A stretch of 60,000 nt of DNA from Diphasiastrum complanatum. Lineage: Eukaryota > Streptophyta > Lycopodiopsida > Lycopodiales > Lycopodiaceae. A program made the translations under genes and the position numbers. The notes below the pieces were generated by a model. That model ran no database searches and was not told where the DNA came from. It saw nothing but the letters and a program-made list of their open reading frames with translations. Location: positions 32,167,841 through 32,227,840 of the forward strand of contig CM055094.1 of NCBI GenBank assembly GCA_029204225.1, written 5' to 3'. This document shows positions 35,209 through 46,259 of this stretch, in pieces (within the stretch, counting starts at the first letter, position 1; each line of letters begins with the position of its first letter).

Positions 35209-35861
35209 TGTGAAAAACTCAGATCCAAAAGATGCTAAAGTTTCATCAAGATCTTGGCCATGGAAGTTATGCACATCTAGATTGAAAAAATGATAGAAAT
35301 TGTGATGTTAAGCATACTAAACATCAACTAAACATCAAAATCTGATCATAAGCTTCCACAAACAGAAACTTGCTGTCCCTGTCCGTACTTCAGAGCCTAC
35401 AACCTGCATTTCACACGTGTGAAGCCATAGCAACAAAGAAATCACAATTCTAGTGGCTAGAATGCAAGATATGAACAAAAAAGTGAGAGAGAAGAAGATG
35501 GACCTTCAAAGAGCATAACATTCATTCAATAGAATGAAAATGAGATATGTACATACTCGTGGAGATGGCTATTTATAGCAGCCATAGTGCCTCTTGGCCA
35601 CTTGTCTTATGATAGGCTAAAATTGGGGTCCAATAGGATTCACCCATATACCTAGAAATTTGGTCAAATAGGAATGCACCAAATTATGAGCCAATAGAAG
35701 AGCTCCACACTCGACCTCCTCTAATTAATGTGACCTCAAAAGTAGTGTACACATACTTTGGGCCTCTACATACATGTATGAACCTATCTCTAACTTTTAT
35801 TTGGCCATAGGCCTACAAAATCTCAAGTTAGGAAAATACTACTAGTTGACAATTTTTCACA
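35209..35861 (-). repeat. 3' LTR of copia A
   Basis: 653 bp, TG...CA termini on either strand, with near-inverted ends (TGTGAAAAA/TTTTTCACA). The gag-pol stop codon lies inside its first five transcribed bases. It contains the TTCACACGTGTGAA palindrome at 35410-35423. Confidence 0.97.
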
Positions 35862-38800
35862 CTCCCTCTTCAACTAGTTTTAGCATAGATTTAGAAAGTA
35901 CACCAAGACTTGTTCTATGCTTGAAAAATAAGTCCTTTCCCAATGCTTTGGTAAAGATATCAGCCACACATTCCTTTGATGGGACATGTTCAAGCTTGAT
36001 CTCTTTTGCCAACACTTGTTCTCTCACAAAATGGTAAGCCACCTCGATATGTTTGCTCCTTGCATGGAAAACCGGATTGCTTGCTAGACTTTGGGCTGAA
36101 AGGTTGTCACAAAAGATGATTGGACTCTCTGAAAAATCCAGCAAATGAAGCTCCATAATCATCCTCTTGATCCACACCATCTCCTTTGTGCATGATGTCA
36201 AAGCTTTGTACTCGGCCTCACTAGAAGAAAGTGATATAGTTGCTTGTTTCTTCGACATCCATGAGATAGCTCCATCACCTATGAAAATAGCATGTGCATT
36301 TATGGATTTTCTATCCATAAGGTCTCCTGCAAAATCTGAATCTGAAAAACCAAATAAGTTAGGTGATGAGCCTCTATAAACAATGCCAAAATCTTTTGTT
36401 CCCGAGATGTATCTCAAGATCCTCTTTCCTAGTTTCCAATGTTCTATGCTAGGATCTTGCATGAATTGGCTTAATCTACCAACACAATAAGATAAATCAG
36501 GTCTTGTGATGGTTAGATATATAAGAGAACCTATTAGCTTCCTATAGAGAGTAATGTCCTCGAAGGATCTTTCATTACCTCTTATAGTTAGCTTTACATG
36601 TGATTCCATAGGTGTATCAATAGGATTTGCATCTACCATATGAAATCTATTGAGAATAGAAATAGCATACTTCTCTTGTGAAATAAAAGTGATTTGAGAA
36701 GTTCTAATTACTTCTATTCCTAAGATATAGCTCAAAAGACCAAGATCATGCACTTCAAATTCCTTTTTTAGTGCTTTCTTGATATCTTCTATATCTTCCT
36801 TGTTCCCTCCACTTAAAATAATGTCATCCACATAAATTATAAGGATTGTAACATCATTAGCACTAATTCTAAAGTAAAGTGAATGATCATACTCACTCAT
36901 AGTGAAGTTTTGAGAAAGTAGAAAAGAGTTAAGCCTAGCATACCAACTCCTTGGTGCTTGCTTAAGACCATACAAACTTTTTTGTAGAAAACACACATGA
37001 TTAGGCTTGCTATGAGAAACATAGCTCTCGGGTTGCTCCATGTAGACTTCCTCTTCAAGATCACCATTCAAGAAAGCATTAGAAATGTCTAATTGCCAAA
37101 GATCCCATCCATAAAGAGTTGCAAGGGAAATGATTACTCTTATGCTCACCATCTTTGCCACGGGTGCAAAGGTTTCCTCATAGTCAATGCCATGCTCTTG
37201 AGCATAACCTTTAGCCACCAACCTTGCCTTCAACTTGTTGATAGATCCATCTTGATTTGTCTTTACCTTGAAGATCCATTTGCATCCAATTGCACTTTTG
37301 CCCTTTGGAAGCTCCACCAATCTCCATGTGTTGTTCTTCATAAGTGCTTCAAACTCAAGATCCATTGCTTGGATCCATTCCTCTTTTTGCCTTGCTTCAT
37401 CTACACATGAAGGTACATCAAAAGAAGTTAGGAAAGCATAGTTGGATCCATCCACCACTTGCTTACCTTTGCCATCATAAGTGAGCCTTGAGGGTTTCAC
37501 TTTATGCCTTGGAGTTCTCCTTGGAATTTGACTTGAAGAGGCTTCTTCAACATCCACATCCAATGTGTCATCAACTCCATTGTCATCAAGCACATTAGTT
37601 GCAACAACACCATCATCACTTGAAACAACTTTTGGAATGTTACTTTCATCAAAAATGACATCCCTACTTGTGAACACTTTCTTGATTGAAGGAACATAAA
37701 TCCTATATGCTTTGCTTACTTCACTATAACCAACAAAAATGCCCTTTCTTGAAGATGGATCCTCCTTAGTTCTATCATCAAGAGTAATGTTGAAGTAGCA
37801 AATGCATCCAAAAGTTCTTAGAAACTTGACATTAGGCTTCGTACCAAACAAAGCTTCAAAAGGGGTTTTTCCTTCCAATACAACACTTGGCCATCTATTG
37901 CATAGGAAATTTGCACACAACAAAGCATCACTCCAAAAAGGTTTAGGAAGATTAGCATTCAATCTCATTGCCTTTGCACTCTCACACAAGGTTCTATTCT
38001 TCCTCTCGGCCACTCCATTTTGTTGTGGTGTTCTTGGACATGTGTACTCCCTCTTGATCCCATGCTCATCGCAAAAGGCTTTGAATTTGTTAGAAATGTA
38101 TTCACCACCATTGTCGCTCCTCAAGCATTTGATTTTGGTTGTAAATTGAGTCTCAATAGCAACTTTGAACTTGACAAACACATCAAACACCTCATCCTTG
38201 CTCTTTAGTAGATAAACCCAACAAAATCTACTAAAATCATCAATGAAAGTTACATACATCTTAGCACCTCCATTGCTAATTGTAGTAACACCATGAATAT
38301 CCGAATGCAAGAGAGAAAAAGGCATCTTAGATCTAGATATAGATCTAGTATATGGCAATCTATGTGATTTAGACAAAGCACATTCTTCACAAACATGATT
38401 CAAGCAAGTAAGAGACTTGGGAAGTCCCCTTACTACCTCCTTTTTGGCTATTACCTCCAAGGCCTTGTAGTTGAGATGTCCCATCCTTTTATGCCATACC
38501 TCTTGAATTGACATTTGTTCATTTGCCATGCATCCAACTTGGTTAGCAACAACACATGCATCAAGCTTGAACAATTTCCCTTGCCTTTTCCCTTTTGCAA
38601 TGATACTACACCCCTTTTTGATCAAGCAAGCATCACCATCAAACTCAACTTTGAATCCTTTGTCAAGCATTTGGCTTACACTAAGTAAGTTCTTGGTAAT
38701 GGATGGAATGAGCAAAACATCTTTCAATTCTATATTCCTATTTGTAGAAAGTGAAATAGGAATTGTGCCAATCCCCTTGATTGCACACTCACCATCATTT

Positions 38801-39807
38801 GCGGTATAGATTACCTTCCTATCACCATCAAATGCCATTAAAGATGAAAAATACTCTTTATGATATGTCATATGAGAAGTGGCTCCACTATCAATCCACC
38901 AAGGATCAATGTCTCCATGATTAGCCAACAAGCAAGATGACATAACAAAAGCATCATTTGAAAGAAGCTCATCCCCACCCTCATCAATAGTTAGATTGGT
39001 TTGCTTTTCCCCTTGATCCCTCTTTTTCTTAAAACAATCACTAGCAAAATGCCCTTTGACTCCACAATAGAAACATTTTAGCTTAGATCTATCCTTCTTT
39101 TTGCCAAAAGTAGAGTGCTCACCTTGGTCTTGCCCTTTAGACCAATTGCTTTTACCTTTGCCCTTGAACTTGCCTTTAGAGAACATTGCCTCCTCTTCTC
39201 CTCCTTGAGATGTAGAAGATGCTCCCACTCTTGCTTGCAACCTGAATTCTTCAGCCAACAAGACCTCTTGCAAGTCTCCAACACTTGGTAAACATTTTTG
39301 GATAGCATAACTTTGAACAAGATTAGCATGATCATCCAACAAGCCATTGAGAATCACTTGAACAAGCTCCTCATTATTTATGCCATCATTAATGCATGCT
39401 AACTCATCATTCAATGCTTTAACTCTCAAAACAAAAGCATGTCCATTCTCACTCTTCTTTTGCATACAAGAAAAGATTTGCCTTCTTAAAGTCAACACTC
39501 TAGAAGTAGACTTGGATTCATAAACCTTCTTCAAGGCTTCCCAAGCTTCACTAGATGATGTGCACTTACCAACCTCTTTGATAAGCTCATTTGTCACATT
39601 CATCTTGATCATGTGAAGGGCTTTCTTTGCCCTCTTGTCATACCTCAATTGTTCTTGAGGTGCCAAAGGTCTCTCCTCCACACCTACAACAATATCCATC
39701 AACTCATTCATCTCAAGCAAAGACTCCATCCTTACTTTCCAAGTAGAATAGTTGAGGGAGGTAAGCCTATCATTGCTTTCCAACATGTAGCCTCCATTTG
39801 TAGCCAT
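35857..39807 (-). CDS. Copia gag-pol polyprotein, intact
   Basis: 1,316 residues in one frame. Gag: residues 1-240, UBN2/DUF4219 type (LNYSTWKVRMESLL), with a nucleocapsid knuckle CFYCGVKGHFASDC at 245-258. Protease: WWIDSGATSHM, catalytic Asp 306. Integrase: zinc site H439, H444, C473, C476, and catalytic Asp503 (HSDIHG), Asp565 (RSDNGGEY), Glu601 (VAERKNRT). RT: about 820-1065, catalytic YVDD 992-995, with LDISNAFLNGD and LYGLKQAPRSWY. RNase H: about 1150-1290, with Asp1156/1158, Glu1197, Asp1234 and Asp1283. The protein is made by host translation and self-cleaved; copies are reverse transcribed in virus-like particles and inserted by integrase. The first ATG in frame lies 609 bp after the primer binding site. 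Gag and pol are fused without a frameshift, as is usual for plant copia. Confidence 0.97.
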   Translation of the reverse strand: MATNGGYMLESNDRLTSLNYSTWKVRMESLLEMNELMDIVVGVEERPLAPQEQLRYDKRAKKALHMIKMNVTNELIKEVGKCTSSSEAWEALKKVYESKSTSRVLTLRRQIFSCMQKKSENGHAFVLRVKALNDELACINDGINNEELVQVILNGLLDDHANLVQSYAIQKCLPSVGDLQEVLLAEEFRLQARVGASSTSQGGEEEAMFSKGKFKGKGKSNWSKGQDQGEHSTFGKKKDRSKLKCFYCGVKGHFASDCFKKKRDQGEKQTNLTIDEGGDELLSNDAFVMSSCLLANHGDIDPWWIDSGATSHMTYHKEYFSSLMAFDGDRKVIYTANDGECAIKGIGTIPISLSTNRNIELKDVLLIPSITKNLLSVSQMLDKGFKVEFDGDACLIKKGCSIIAKGKRQGKLFKLDACVVANQVGCMANEQMSIQEVWHKRMGHLNYKALEVIAKKEVVRGLPKSLTCLNHVCEECALSKSHRLPYTRSISRSKMPFSLLHSDIHGVTTISNGGAKMYVTFIDDFSRFCWVYLLKSKDEVFDVFVKFKVAIETQFTTKIKCLRSDNGGEYISNKFKAFCDEHGIKREYTCPRTPQQNGVAERKNRTLCESAKAMRLNANLPKPFWSDALLCANFLCNRWPSVVLEGKTPFEALFGTKPNVKFLRTFGCICYFNITLDDRTKEDPSSRKGIFVGYSEVSKAYRIYVPSIKKVFTSRDVIFDESNIPKVVSSDDGVVATNVLDDNGVDDTLDVDVEEASSSQIPRRTPRHKVKPSRLTYDGKGKQVVDGSNYAFLTSFDVPSCVDEARQKEEWIQAMDLEFEALMKNNTWRLVELPKGKSAIGCKWIFKVKTNQDGSINKLKARLVAKGYAQEHGIDYEETFAPVAKMVSIRVIISLATLYGWDLWQLDISNAFLNGDLEEEVYMEQPESYVSHSKPNHVCFLQKSLYGLKQAPRSWYARLNSFLLSQNFTMSEYDHSLYFRISANDVTILIIYVDDIILSGGNKEDIEDIKKALKKEFEVHDLGLLSYILGIEVIRTSQITFISQEKYAISILNRFHMVDANPIDTPMESHVKLTIRGNERSFEDITLYRKLIGSLIYLTITRPDLSYCVGRLSQFMQDPSIEHWKLGKRILRYISGTKDFGIVYRGSSPNLFGFSDSDFAGDLMDRKSINAHAIFIGDGAISWMSKKQATISLSSSEAEYKALTSCTKEMVWIKRMIMELHLLDFSESPIIFCDNLSAQSLASNPVFHARSKHIEVAYHFVREQVLAKEIKLEHVPSKECVADIFTKALGKDLFFKHRTSLGVLSKSMLKLVEEGV
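35862..35873 (-). promoter_or_regulatory. Polypurine tract of copia A
   Basis: TTGAAGAGGGAG on the minus strand, directly before the 3' LTR. It is the plus-strand primer and also encodes the last residues of the polyprotein (VEEGV). Confidence 0.9.
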
Positions 39808-40398
39808 GTTGCAATGATTGATCTCTGATCTTTGACCTGTTCCAATGCACTAAGCACTCTCTTGAATCAACAAATGAAACACAAGAAGAAATCACAAAGA
39901 TTTGGAACCTAAAACCTTACTTTTTCTCTCTTTTCCTCACTTTTTCCTTAATTTTAGCCACTAGTTTTATGATTTCTTGATCAAACCAAGACCAAACCTC
40001 AATATACTTGCTTTTCCCTCACTCCTAAGATTGAAATACACTCTTGAATCATTCAGCAAACTGAAAATCAGAGGGTTACATCAATTTTGAAGTTTTTGAC
40101 ATGAAGAAGCAAGAAATTGAATCAAAAAACTATATGCTAGAATGGAAAACTAATAGGATCTTGTTGGATCTTGCATCTCCCTCTTTCCAAAACAATTTTT
40201 GTCTCCTTATTCTGATAAGTACAGAGGGAATTCGCCCTACTTCAATTGAAATGCATACAAATGATGTTTTGATCACAAAGATCCAATTTCTACACATAAA
40301 TCAACAAGATTTTTAGCTAGAAACTTGATTGGAATGCTACAAAAGCAAACTCGCCCACAAATCTCTTCTAAATCTGGCAAAACCTGCACATTTGGCCG
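39808..40398 (-). other. Untranslated leader of copia A
   Basis: About 590 bp between primer binding site and gag start. It should hold the packaging signal, but I identify no defined motif. Confidence 0.6.
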
Positions 40399-40416
40399 CC
40401 TAATGCTCTGATACCA
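40399..40416 (-). promoter_or_regulatory. Primer binding site of copia A (tRNA-iMet)
   Basis: On the minus strand TGGTATCAGAGCATTAGG starts right after the 5' LTR. The first 12 bases match the initiator-Met tRNA 3' end. Confidence 0.93.
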
Positions 40417-41069
40417 TGTGAAAAACTCAGATCCAAAAGATGCTAAAGTTTCATCAAGATCTTGGCCATGGAAGTTATGCACATCTAGATTGAAAAAATG
40501 ATAGAAATTGTGATGTTAAGCATACTAAACATCAACTAAACATCAAAATCTGATCATAAGCTTCCACAAACAGAAACTTGCTGTCCCTGTCCGTACTTCA
40601 GAGCCTACAACCTGCATTTCACACGTGTGAAGCCATAGCAACAAAGAAATCACAATTCTAGTGGCTAGAATGCAAGATATGAACAAAAAAGTGAGAGAGA
40701 AGAAGATGGACCTTCAAAGAGCATAACATTCATTCAATAGAATGAAAATGAGATATGTACATACTCGTGGAGATGGCTATTTATAGCAGCCATAGTGCCT
40801 CTTGGCCACTTGTCTTATGATAGGCTAAAATTGGGGTCCAATAGGATTCACCCATATACCTAGAAATTTGGTCAAATAGGAATGCACCAAATTATGAGCC
40901 AATAGAAGAGCTCCACACTCGACCTCCTCTAATTAATGTGACCTCAAAAGTAGTGTACACATACTTTGGGCCTCTACATACATGTATGAACCTATCTCTA
41001 ACTTTTATTTGGCCATAGGCCTACAAAATCTCAAGTTAGGAAAATACTACTAGTTGACAATTTTTCACA
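40417..41069 (-). repeat. 5' LTR of copia A
   Basis: 653 bp, reading as identical to 35209-35861. It carries the promoter (TATAAATA at 40778-40785), giving a U3 of roughly 290 bp. The TTCACACGTGTGAA palindrome (40618-40631) lies downstream of the TATA box, so it is in the transcribed leader. Confidence 0.97.
40778..40785 (-). promoter_or_regulatory. TATA box in 5' LTR of copia A
   Basis: TATAAATA on the minus strand in a GCTATAAATAGCC context. The same TATAAATA occurs at equivalent places in the related LTRs at 1883 and 43727. Confidence 0.75.
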
Positions 41070-41074
41070 GCCGA
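41070..41074 (+). repeat. Right TSD of copia A (GCCGA)
   Basis: Second copy of the 5-bp duplication, immediately after the LTR end. Confidence 0.97.
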
Positions 41075-41500
41075 CACACAAGAACATACATACTTGCCTT
41101 TACAATATGTACAATCAATTGATAAAAAAATATGATAAGTCAAGAACTGATTGATTTGTTTTGAAATCGACTGAATATAATTGAGACTCATTTTTATTTG
41201 AAGAATCACGCACAGACTGACTGGATGAGCGAGAAGATCTGAAATGCGCTCATTTTTGTCAAAAACGCGTTAAGTTTTGAAATGTCAGAAACAAATTGCT
41301 TTTCTCTGAAATCGATTGAACGTAATCGATAGATACACCATGTGTAACACACAGACTGGCTAGATGAGCGAGAAGATCTGAAATGTGTAGAATCTATAAC
41401 GCTGATTTTTGTCAATCTCTTGCTAGCAGTCTTTTAGGGTTAGGTCTGGGGTTGTAGTTTTAGGGTTTTGAAGGAAGAGCCACAAAGTGAGATTTTGTGT

Positions 41501-41552
<52 letters not shown>

Positions 41553-41696
41553 GTGTGTGTGTGAGAGAGAGAGAGATTGATAGAGTTTTCATTTTTCTGT
41601 TTGGCACCATTGCCATGTGATAAGAGAAAGTGATGGGGGAATGAATCTTGGTGCTTTAATTAATACAATTCATTACTACTAAGTAATCAAGAAAAA
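41075..41696. other. No gene seen; GA/GT microsatellite
   Basis: Contains an internal near-duplication (CACAGACTG-CTGGATGAGCGAGAAGATCTGAAATG near 41211 and 41350) and a (GA)n(GT)n(GA)n run at 41503-41575. No coding content. Confidence 0.5.
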
Positions 41697-42353
41697 CCAA
41701 TAGCTAAACTAATTGCATTAAGGCCATGTTGTGGGATGTCACTCATGCCAAAAGCATAGGATACTTTTTTCTAATTCAAATTCCTAACCTAGCTTTGGAA
41801 TGGTACTTTTGGAATGAGGCCAAAATGTGCATAGATAGGCTAGAGAGATTCTAGGAGCTAAAAAAACAATTTCTACATTGTTTTGGATCTCAAGATCTCA
41901 ACCCCCAATTAGGGTGGGTCTTATGACCTAATAGGTTAAAATCTAGGGCTAGTTCTTGGATGGATCACAAAAAACCCTAAATGCTTGGATCCGAGGAAAC
42001 CATGTATAACTACGTGATGGATTTCCCATCCAATTATGAGTAAAATTGAGATCTTCCTTCATGACTAGTTTTGGTCTATCATTTGTTTGATGATTGCTAT
42101 TGGCATTTTGAATTTTGGAATGATTAGAAGAGTTTGAAAGTACAAGTACAGACAGGCAGCAGATGCCATACTTTCACACATGTGATTCTCTTTGCATGAT
42201 TTTGGACCCAATTTTTGGAATTCAAGCCAAGATAAGCTAGAAATCAATGTATTGATTTATGCTCTAGCTATAGAATCTTGATTGGAACCTTAATTATGTG
42301 CTTTTTCCATCATTTCTAGGATCTATTGGAGTTATTTTGCTGCATTTTCAACA
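41697..42353 (+). repeat. 5' LTR of copia family B, start missing
   Basis: It matches 2990-3175 in its first part and the reverse complement of 10-415 in its second, and ends TTTTCAACA directly before a primer binding site. The first ~30 bases (TGTTAAAATCACACAAGC...) are lost. The variant palindrome TTTCACACATGTGA lies near 42172. Confidence 0.82.
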
Positions 42354-42371
42354 TGGTATCAGAGCCATTCC
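42354..42371 (+). promoter_or_regulatory. Primer binding site of family B (tRNA-iMet)
   Basis: TGGTATCAGAGCCATTCC directly after the LTR. Confidence 0.9.
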
Positions 42372-42722
42372 AAGAAATGAGCTATAAATCATGCTAGGAT
42401 CATAGATCTTGATGCAATTCAAGCATTGCTATCTAGACACAATCAATGATTTTTACCTTCAATCTTTGATGTAATTGGGTGAAGAGAGATCTAATGGCTT
42501 TTTATTTACAGGGTTTTTATCTTCAAAATCTGAGTTGAAATCATCTCTTATCAATTGGATCAAAATAGCAAGTATTTTGTACTTTCTTCTTTTTGATGCT
42601 ACTTGATTTGTGCAATCAATAACAAAGAATAGTTTTCAATCATACAATAGGAAGGTAGATCATCATTCTTGGTACTGTAATAGGTCATTCTTAGGATTAT
42701 TGAGATCATTAAAAGTCAATTT

Positions 42723-43442
42723 TTGGGTCAGCCCAAAGGATACAAGGTATACATTCCATCTTCAAACAAATTTGTGGTTTTTAGAGAAAGGTTATTTGCC
42801 AAAGGATATGCCCAAGCTAGGGGCATAGACTATGAAGAAACACCCATGGCCAAGATGGTCACCATAAGGTTACTCCTAGCACTTGCTTCACATTTTGGTT
42901 GGATTCTTTTCCAAATGGATGTTTTGAATGAATTCCCTAATAGTTATTTGGAGGAGGACATCTTCATGGAGTAGCCCCAAGGCTTCATCAAGCTTGGGAT
43001 GGAAGGTAAAGTATGCCATCTTCAAATAAGCTTGTATGGCTTGAAGAAAGCATCAAGGTCTTGGAATTCAAGACTCAATGATTTTCTAGTTTCTATTGGA
43101 TTCACTCAAAGTGAGTATGATACAAGCTTGTACGTAAATTTTGATATAAATGACGTTGTACTTTTATTGATTTATGTAGATGAAATCATACTTAGTGGTG
43201 ATAACTTTGATGGCATAGAGAAAACCAAGAAAAATATATCTCTAGAGTTTAAGATGGTAGATTTTGGTCACCTTTACTTTATATTGGGCATAGACGTACT
43301 TACAAGTTCAAATTTCATCTTCAGTAGTCAATCTAAGTATGCTCAAAGTTTTCTCAATAGATCTAAGATGCAAGATTGCAAACATGTTTAAACACCAATG
43401 GAGCAAGATGTAAAAGCGTTTACTAAAAGTGATGAAGCATGC
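42723..43442 (+). pseudogene. Copia family B, deleted pol remnant
   Basis: Between the primer binding site and here gag, protease and most of integrase are missing. The frame opens with an integrase C-terminal phrase (KGYKVYIPSSNKFVV) fused to RT (AKGYAQARGIDYEE), so a deletion joins the two. RT then runs through LASHFGWILFQMDVLNEF, a TAG at 42972 where Gln is expected, LYGLKKASRSWNSRLNDFL and YVDE (YVDD mutated). It stops near SDEAC against an A' LTR. Not functional. Confidence 0.87.
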
Positions 43443-44095
43443 TATGAAAATTGTCAACTAGTCTCAACATTTAATTTGGCATTTTTGGAGGCCAAAATGA
43501 AATCTCGACTTAGAGATAGTTTCATTTTTGTCAATAAGGGCCTAAATAGTGGTATCAATATTTTTGGCAAGTAGATAGGTGGATGAGGTCATGTTTGGAC
43601 CCATTCTAATTGACTAATTTTGGTACATTGCATTTGGGCTAGTATTTCTAGGTTTTTGGTTAAGTACCTAGAAGTTGGCATTTTAGGGCATACTTAGGAA
43701 AAGTGGATAAATGACATTTACGCTGTTATAAATAGTTTTACCTACATGGAGAACAGATCATTGTATTCTTTTATGATGTGGAGAATTCATCTTTGTTGAT
43801 TCTATGTCCATCTCTTATGATTTTCTCATGATATCTTGAGTTTCTATGTGTAGAATGTTGATTTTCTTGTTGATCTAGCTTTCACACGTGTGGTGTACTA
43901 TACTATACTGCTGCTGTACAAATAGGGACAATACTAAGTCAAATATAAGTGGTTATGATCAGATCTTGATGCATTTCTAAATTCGAACATGCATAAATTA
44001 GTGATTTCTATGTTGTTGATAAATTTAGACGTGTGATCCAAATTGGCTAAAGATCATTGATGAAATAATAGTGTTTTGATCTTTGGTTTTTCACA
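43443..44095 (+). repeat. LTR of copia family A' (5' LTR or solo)
   Basis: 653 bp matching 1600-2244 throughout, with its first TG mutated to TA and ending TTTTTCACA. TATAAATA at 43727-43734 and TTTCACACGTGTGG near 43881. It sits inside B-family RT coding sequence. The bases after it (TGGCATATGATG) could be a decayed primer binding site, which would make it a 5' LTR. The flanking 5-mers (CATGC, TGGCA) do not match. Confidence 0.82.
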
Positions 44096-44129
44096 TGGCA
44101 TATGATGATAGATCCCCTACTCCAAAGGA

Positions 44130-45010
44130 TTTGTTGGTTTAGAATTCTTTTGTTTACTTCTTCTTCTGCCTGTCAGCAGAGACAGTGGGCTCTTGCTTAA
44201 GTTATTCGTTCTTGTTCAAAGCCCAAAATGAATAGATCAACATTGTAGTATTTTTGTCCTGCCTATCAGAGGACAACTCAGGGTCGTTCTCTCTTGAGAG
44301 CACTCACATTCAAACAAAGATGCAATCCATGAACATTCATTTATAGATCAACATGCAGCCCAAATGAACGTTCAACAGTTTCTATAGCTACCTACTCTAA
44401 AAACGAACTGAATCAGATTCTACGCATTACTAAAATTAAGCTACTCCTGCATTAATCCACAGAACAAGAAACAAGAAACTAATCTACAACATTTTAGAAG
44501 TCCAAGAATCAAGAAACCAACCAGTCTTTTATTCTTGGACATCCCAAGAACATCAAGAACAGGGATGTAAGGAGATATGCAAGAGCTACACCACAAACCC
44601 AGCCTATTTAGTCTACTTGAATGCTTATCCCTACCTTAATCCACAAACAAGAAAAAAAAACTAATCCACTCTAGGAAAGCAGGAAATCTAATCCACTCTA
44701 CAATCCACAACCACACACAAAGGAGGAAAGGGCAAGATCATAAATTTCACAGATTACAAGTGGAATAATGCTCTCCACTAGAGGTCACCATCAAAAGGTG
44801 GCCCACTCTACTTTCTTTAAGAGAGGTCTACTTGCATTTATTACATTTGCCTAGAAATACTAGTTCCTACATGGTCATTCCATCTTTCGGGATTCACCAC
44901 GAGGCTTACACAGTTCTTGCTTGTCATTACTACTAGTATTCCTCAGCTCTCAGTCTTCGTTCGTCTCGTCTTCTCAGAGACCTCCTCGATCTAAGGTGAG
45001 AGGTGCTCTT
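44130..45010 (-). repeat. LTR of family C, reversed, start deleted
   Basis: The reverse complement matches 53640-54745: phrases around the GGATGTCCAAGAATCAAAAGA block, CATGTAGGAACTAGTATTTC, and the LTR end AACCAACA with about 20 bases beyond it (GGAGTAGGGGATCT). Compared with the copy at 53595, some 85 bp spanning the polypurine tract and LTR start are deleted near 45010. Confidence 0.72.
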
Positions 45011-45730
45011 GGGTAGCTCAACTCATATTGGACGATGTCGCTCCGCTTCCCCATTGGCGTCTTCGATCGTCACTTGGAAAAGCTTAGATCCTCGTTCGCT
45101 TACGTAAAACCAAGTGCTTATTGTTGCCAGTCTTTATAAAAAAACTGCTTTTTGCAATTTGCTGCAATGTGATCAGAATGTCTTATTGTTGCAAGTGGTT
45201 GACATTCTCAAAATTGGAGAGCTCTCAGCAGCTTCACAACTTGCATACTCGAGTGCTTTCCATGTGTCTCTTTGTTTTGTCACTGACGGTTTCATCTTTG
45301 GTTTTTTGGCAGGTACTAACTTTTGGGAGGACTGTACCCTCCATATTGCTTTTGGGCGTTTTCACAATTCTTTTCTCAGTTGAAGTTCCAGTCTTGTCGA
45401 TGCTCTTTCCTAATAGGTAACACAAATCTTGGTTATCAGTCTTCAAGGGAATGGACTCATTCACACATTGGTGGTAGAAACAAGTTGGACGATTGGCCGG
45501 TGACGGCAAGGAAACATGATGAAGGCTTGGTGGTAGGGTGAAGGAACTGATAGTTCTATAGTTGCAGCCTTGGACCCTTGCAATGTGAGCTTTGAACACC
45601 ACTTGATGGGTGAGGAGCTCGCTTTATTTTGGAGGTACACGGTTGTGTTCATATTTCTTTTTCTGTAGCTCTTTCTTTTGATCCATTACTTTTGGATCTC
45701 TTTGGGCTTCATAAGAGGGGATTCATCTCT
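45011..45730 (-). repeat. Interior scrap of family C, reversed
   Basis: Segments at 45010-45040 and about 45590-45725 match the reverse complement of 53395-53560 (for example CAAAGAGATCCAAAAGTAATGGATC and GAGCTCCTCACCCA). The 45115-45590 stretch between them has no match in the other copy and no recognisable protein. Confidence 0.6.
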
Positions 45731-46095
45731 TGCTAGGTGTCCATCTATAGGGTGTACATATTATGTAATGGATACCTTGTGACTATTATGCCCCTTTTTG
45801 AATATATTAAAAAGCAAAATATATAATATATACCTTTTTTCAAATGTAGTTGACCCACTTTCCACCATGTGCGTCCATACAACTACCATGTGGCACTTCT
45901 CGAGTGGTCAGTCAAAGTCAAATTACTTATTGAACTTCATAATGTGAAAAAAGTCAAGGTATCCATTACGCAATGGAATGCGTCGGGCAAAGGACATTCT
46001 GCCCGATTCGACTTTCAAAAAAAATTTAGGCTCGTCCCCTCCGGGCCTTGCCTAAAAAATTCTGGAAATCTTTACTGAGCAGAATGTTTTCAGCC
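45731..46095. other. No gene seen
   Basis: No coding content or matching repeat recognised. Confidence 0.45.
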
Positions 46096-46259
46096 TGACA
46101 CCTTCTATAATACATAACGTGCAACTCATTTGGCCTTCCCCTCCCCAAATGAAAACAACTTATAGTCTTAAAAAACATACACTAATCCCTAAGTGTAAGG
46201 ACCATCAACGAGTTAAAATAAAAATAGATCTAATGTAGCTCTGTTTTGTGGGTTTACTA

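Larger units (their letters stand above)
35209..41069 (-). mobile_element. Complete Ty1/copia retrotransposon A
   Basis: 5,861 bp, transcribed on the minus strand, in the order 5' LTR (40417-41069), primer binding site, 609-bp leader, one gag-pol frame, polypurine tract, 3' LTR (35209-35861). The LTRs are 653 bp each and read as identical base for base; the TSD is perfect. Pol order protease, integrase, RT, RNase H is diagnostic of Ty1/copia. No stop or frameshift interrupts the 1,316 codons. All parts needed for autonomous transposition are visible, so the insertion is very young. Confidence 0.97.

Noticed and set aside
45114-45602. Overlapping ORFs of 89-122 codons
   Set aside because: No protein motif, shadows on both strands, and located inside a rearranged family C copy.
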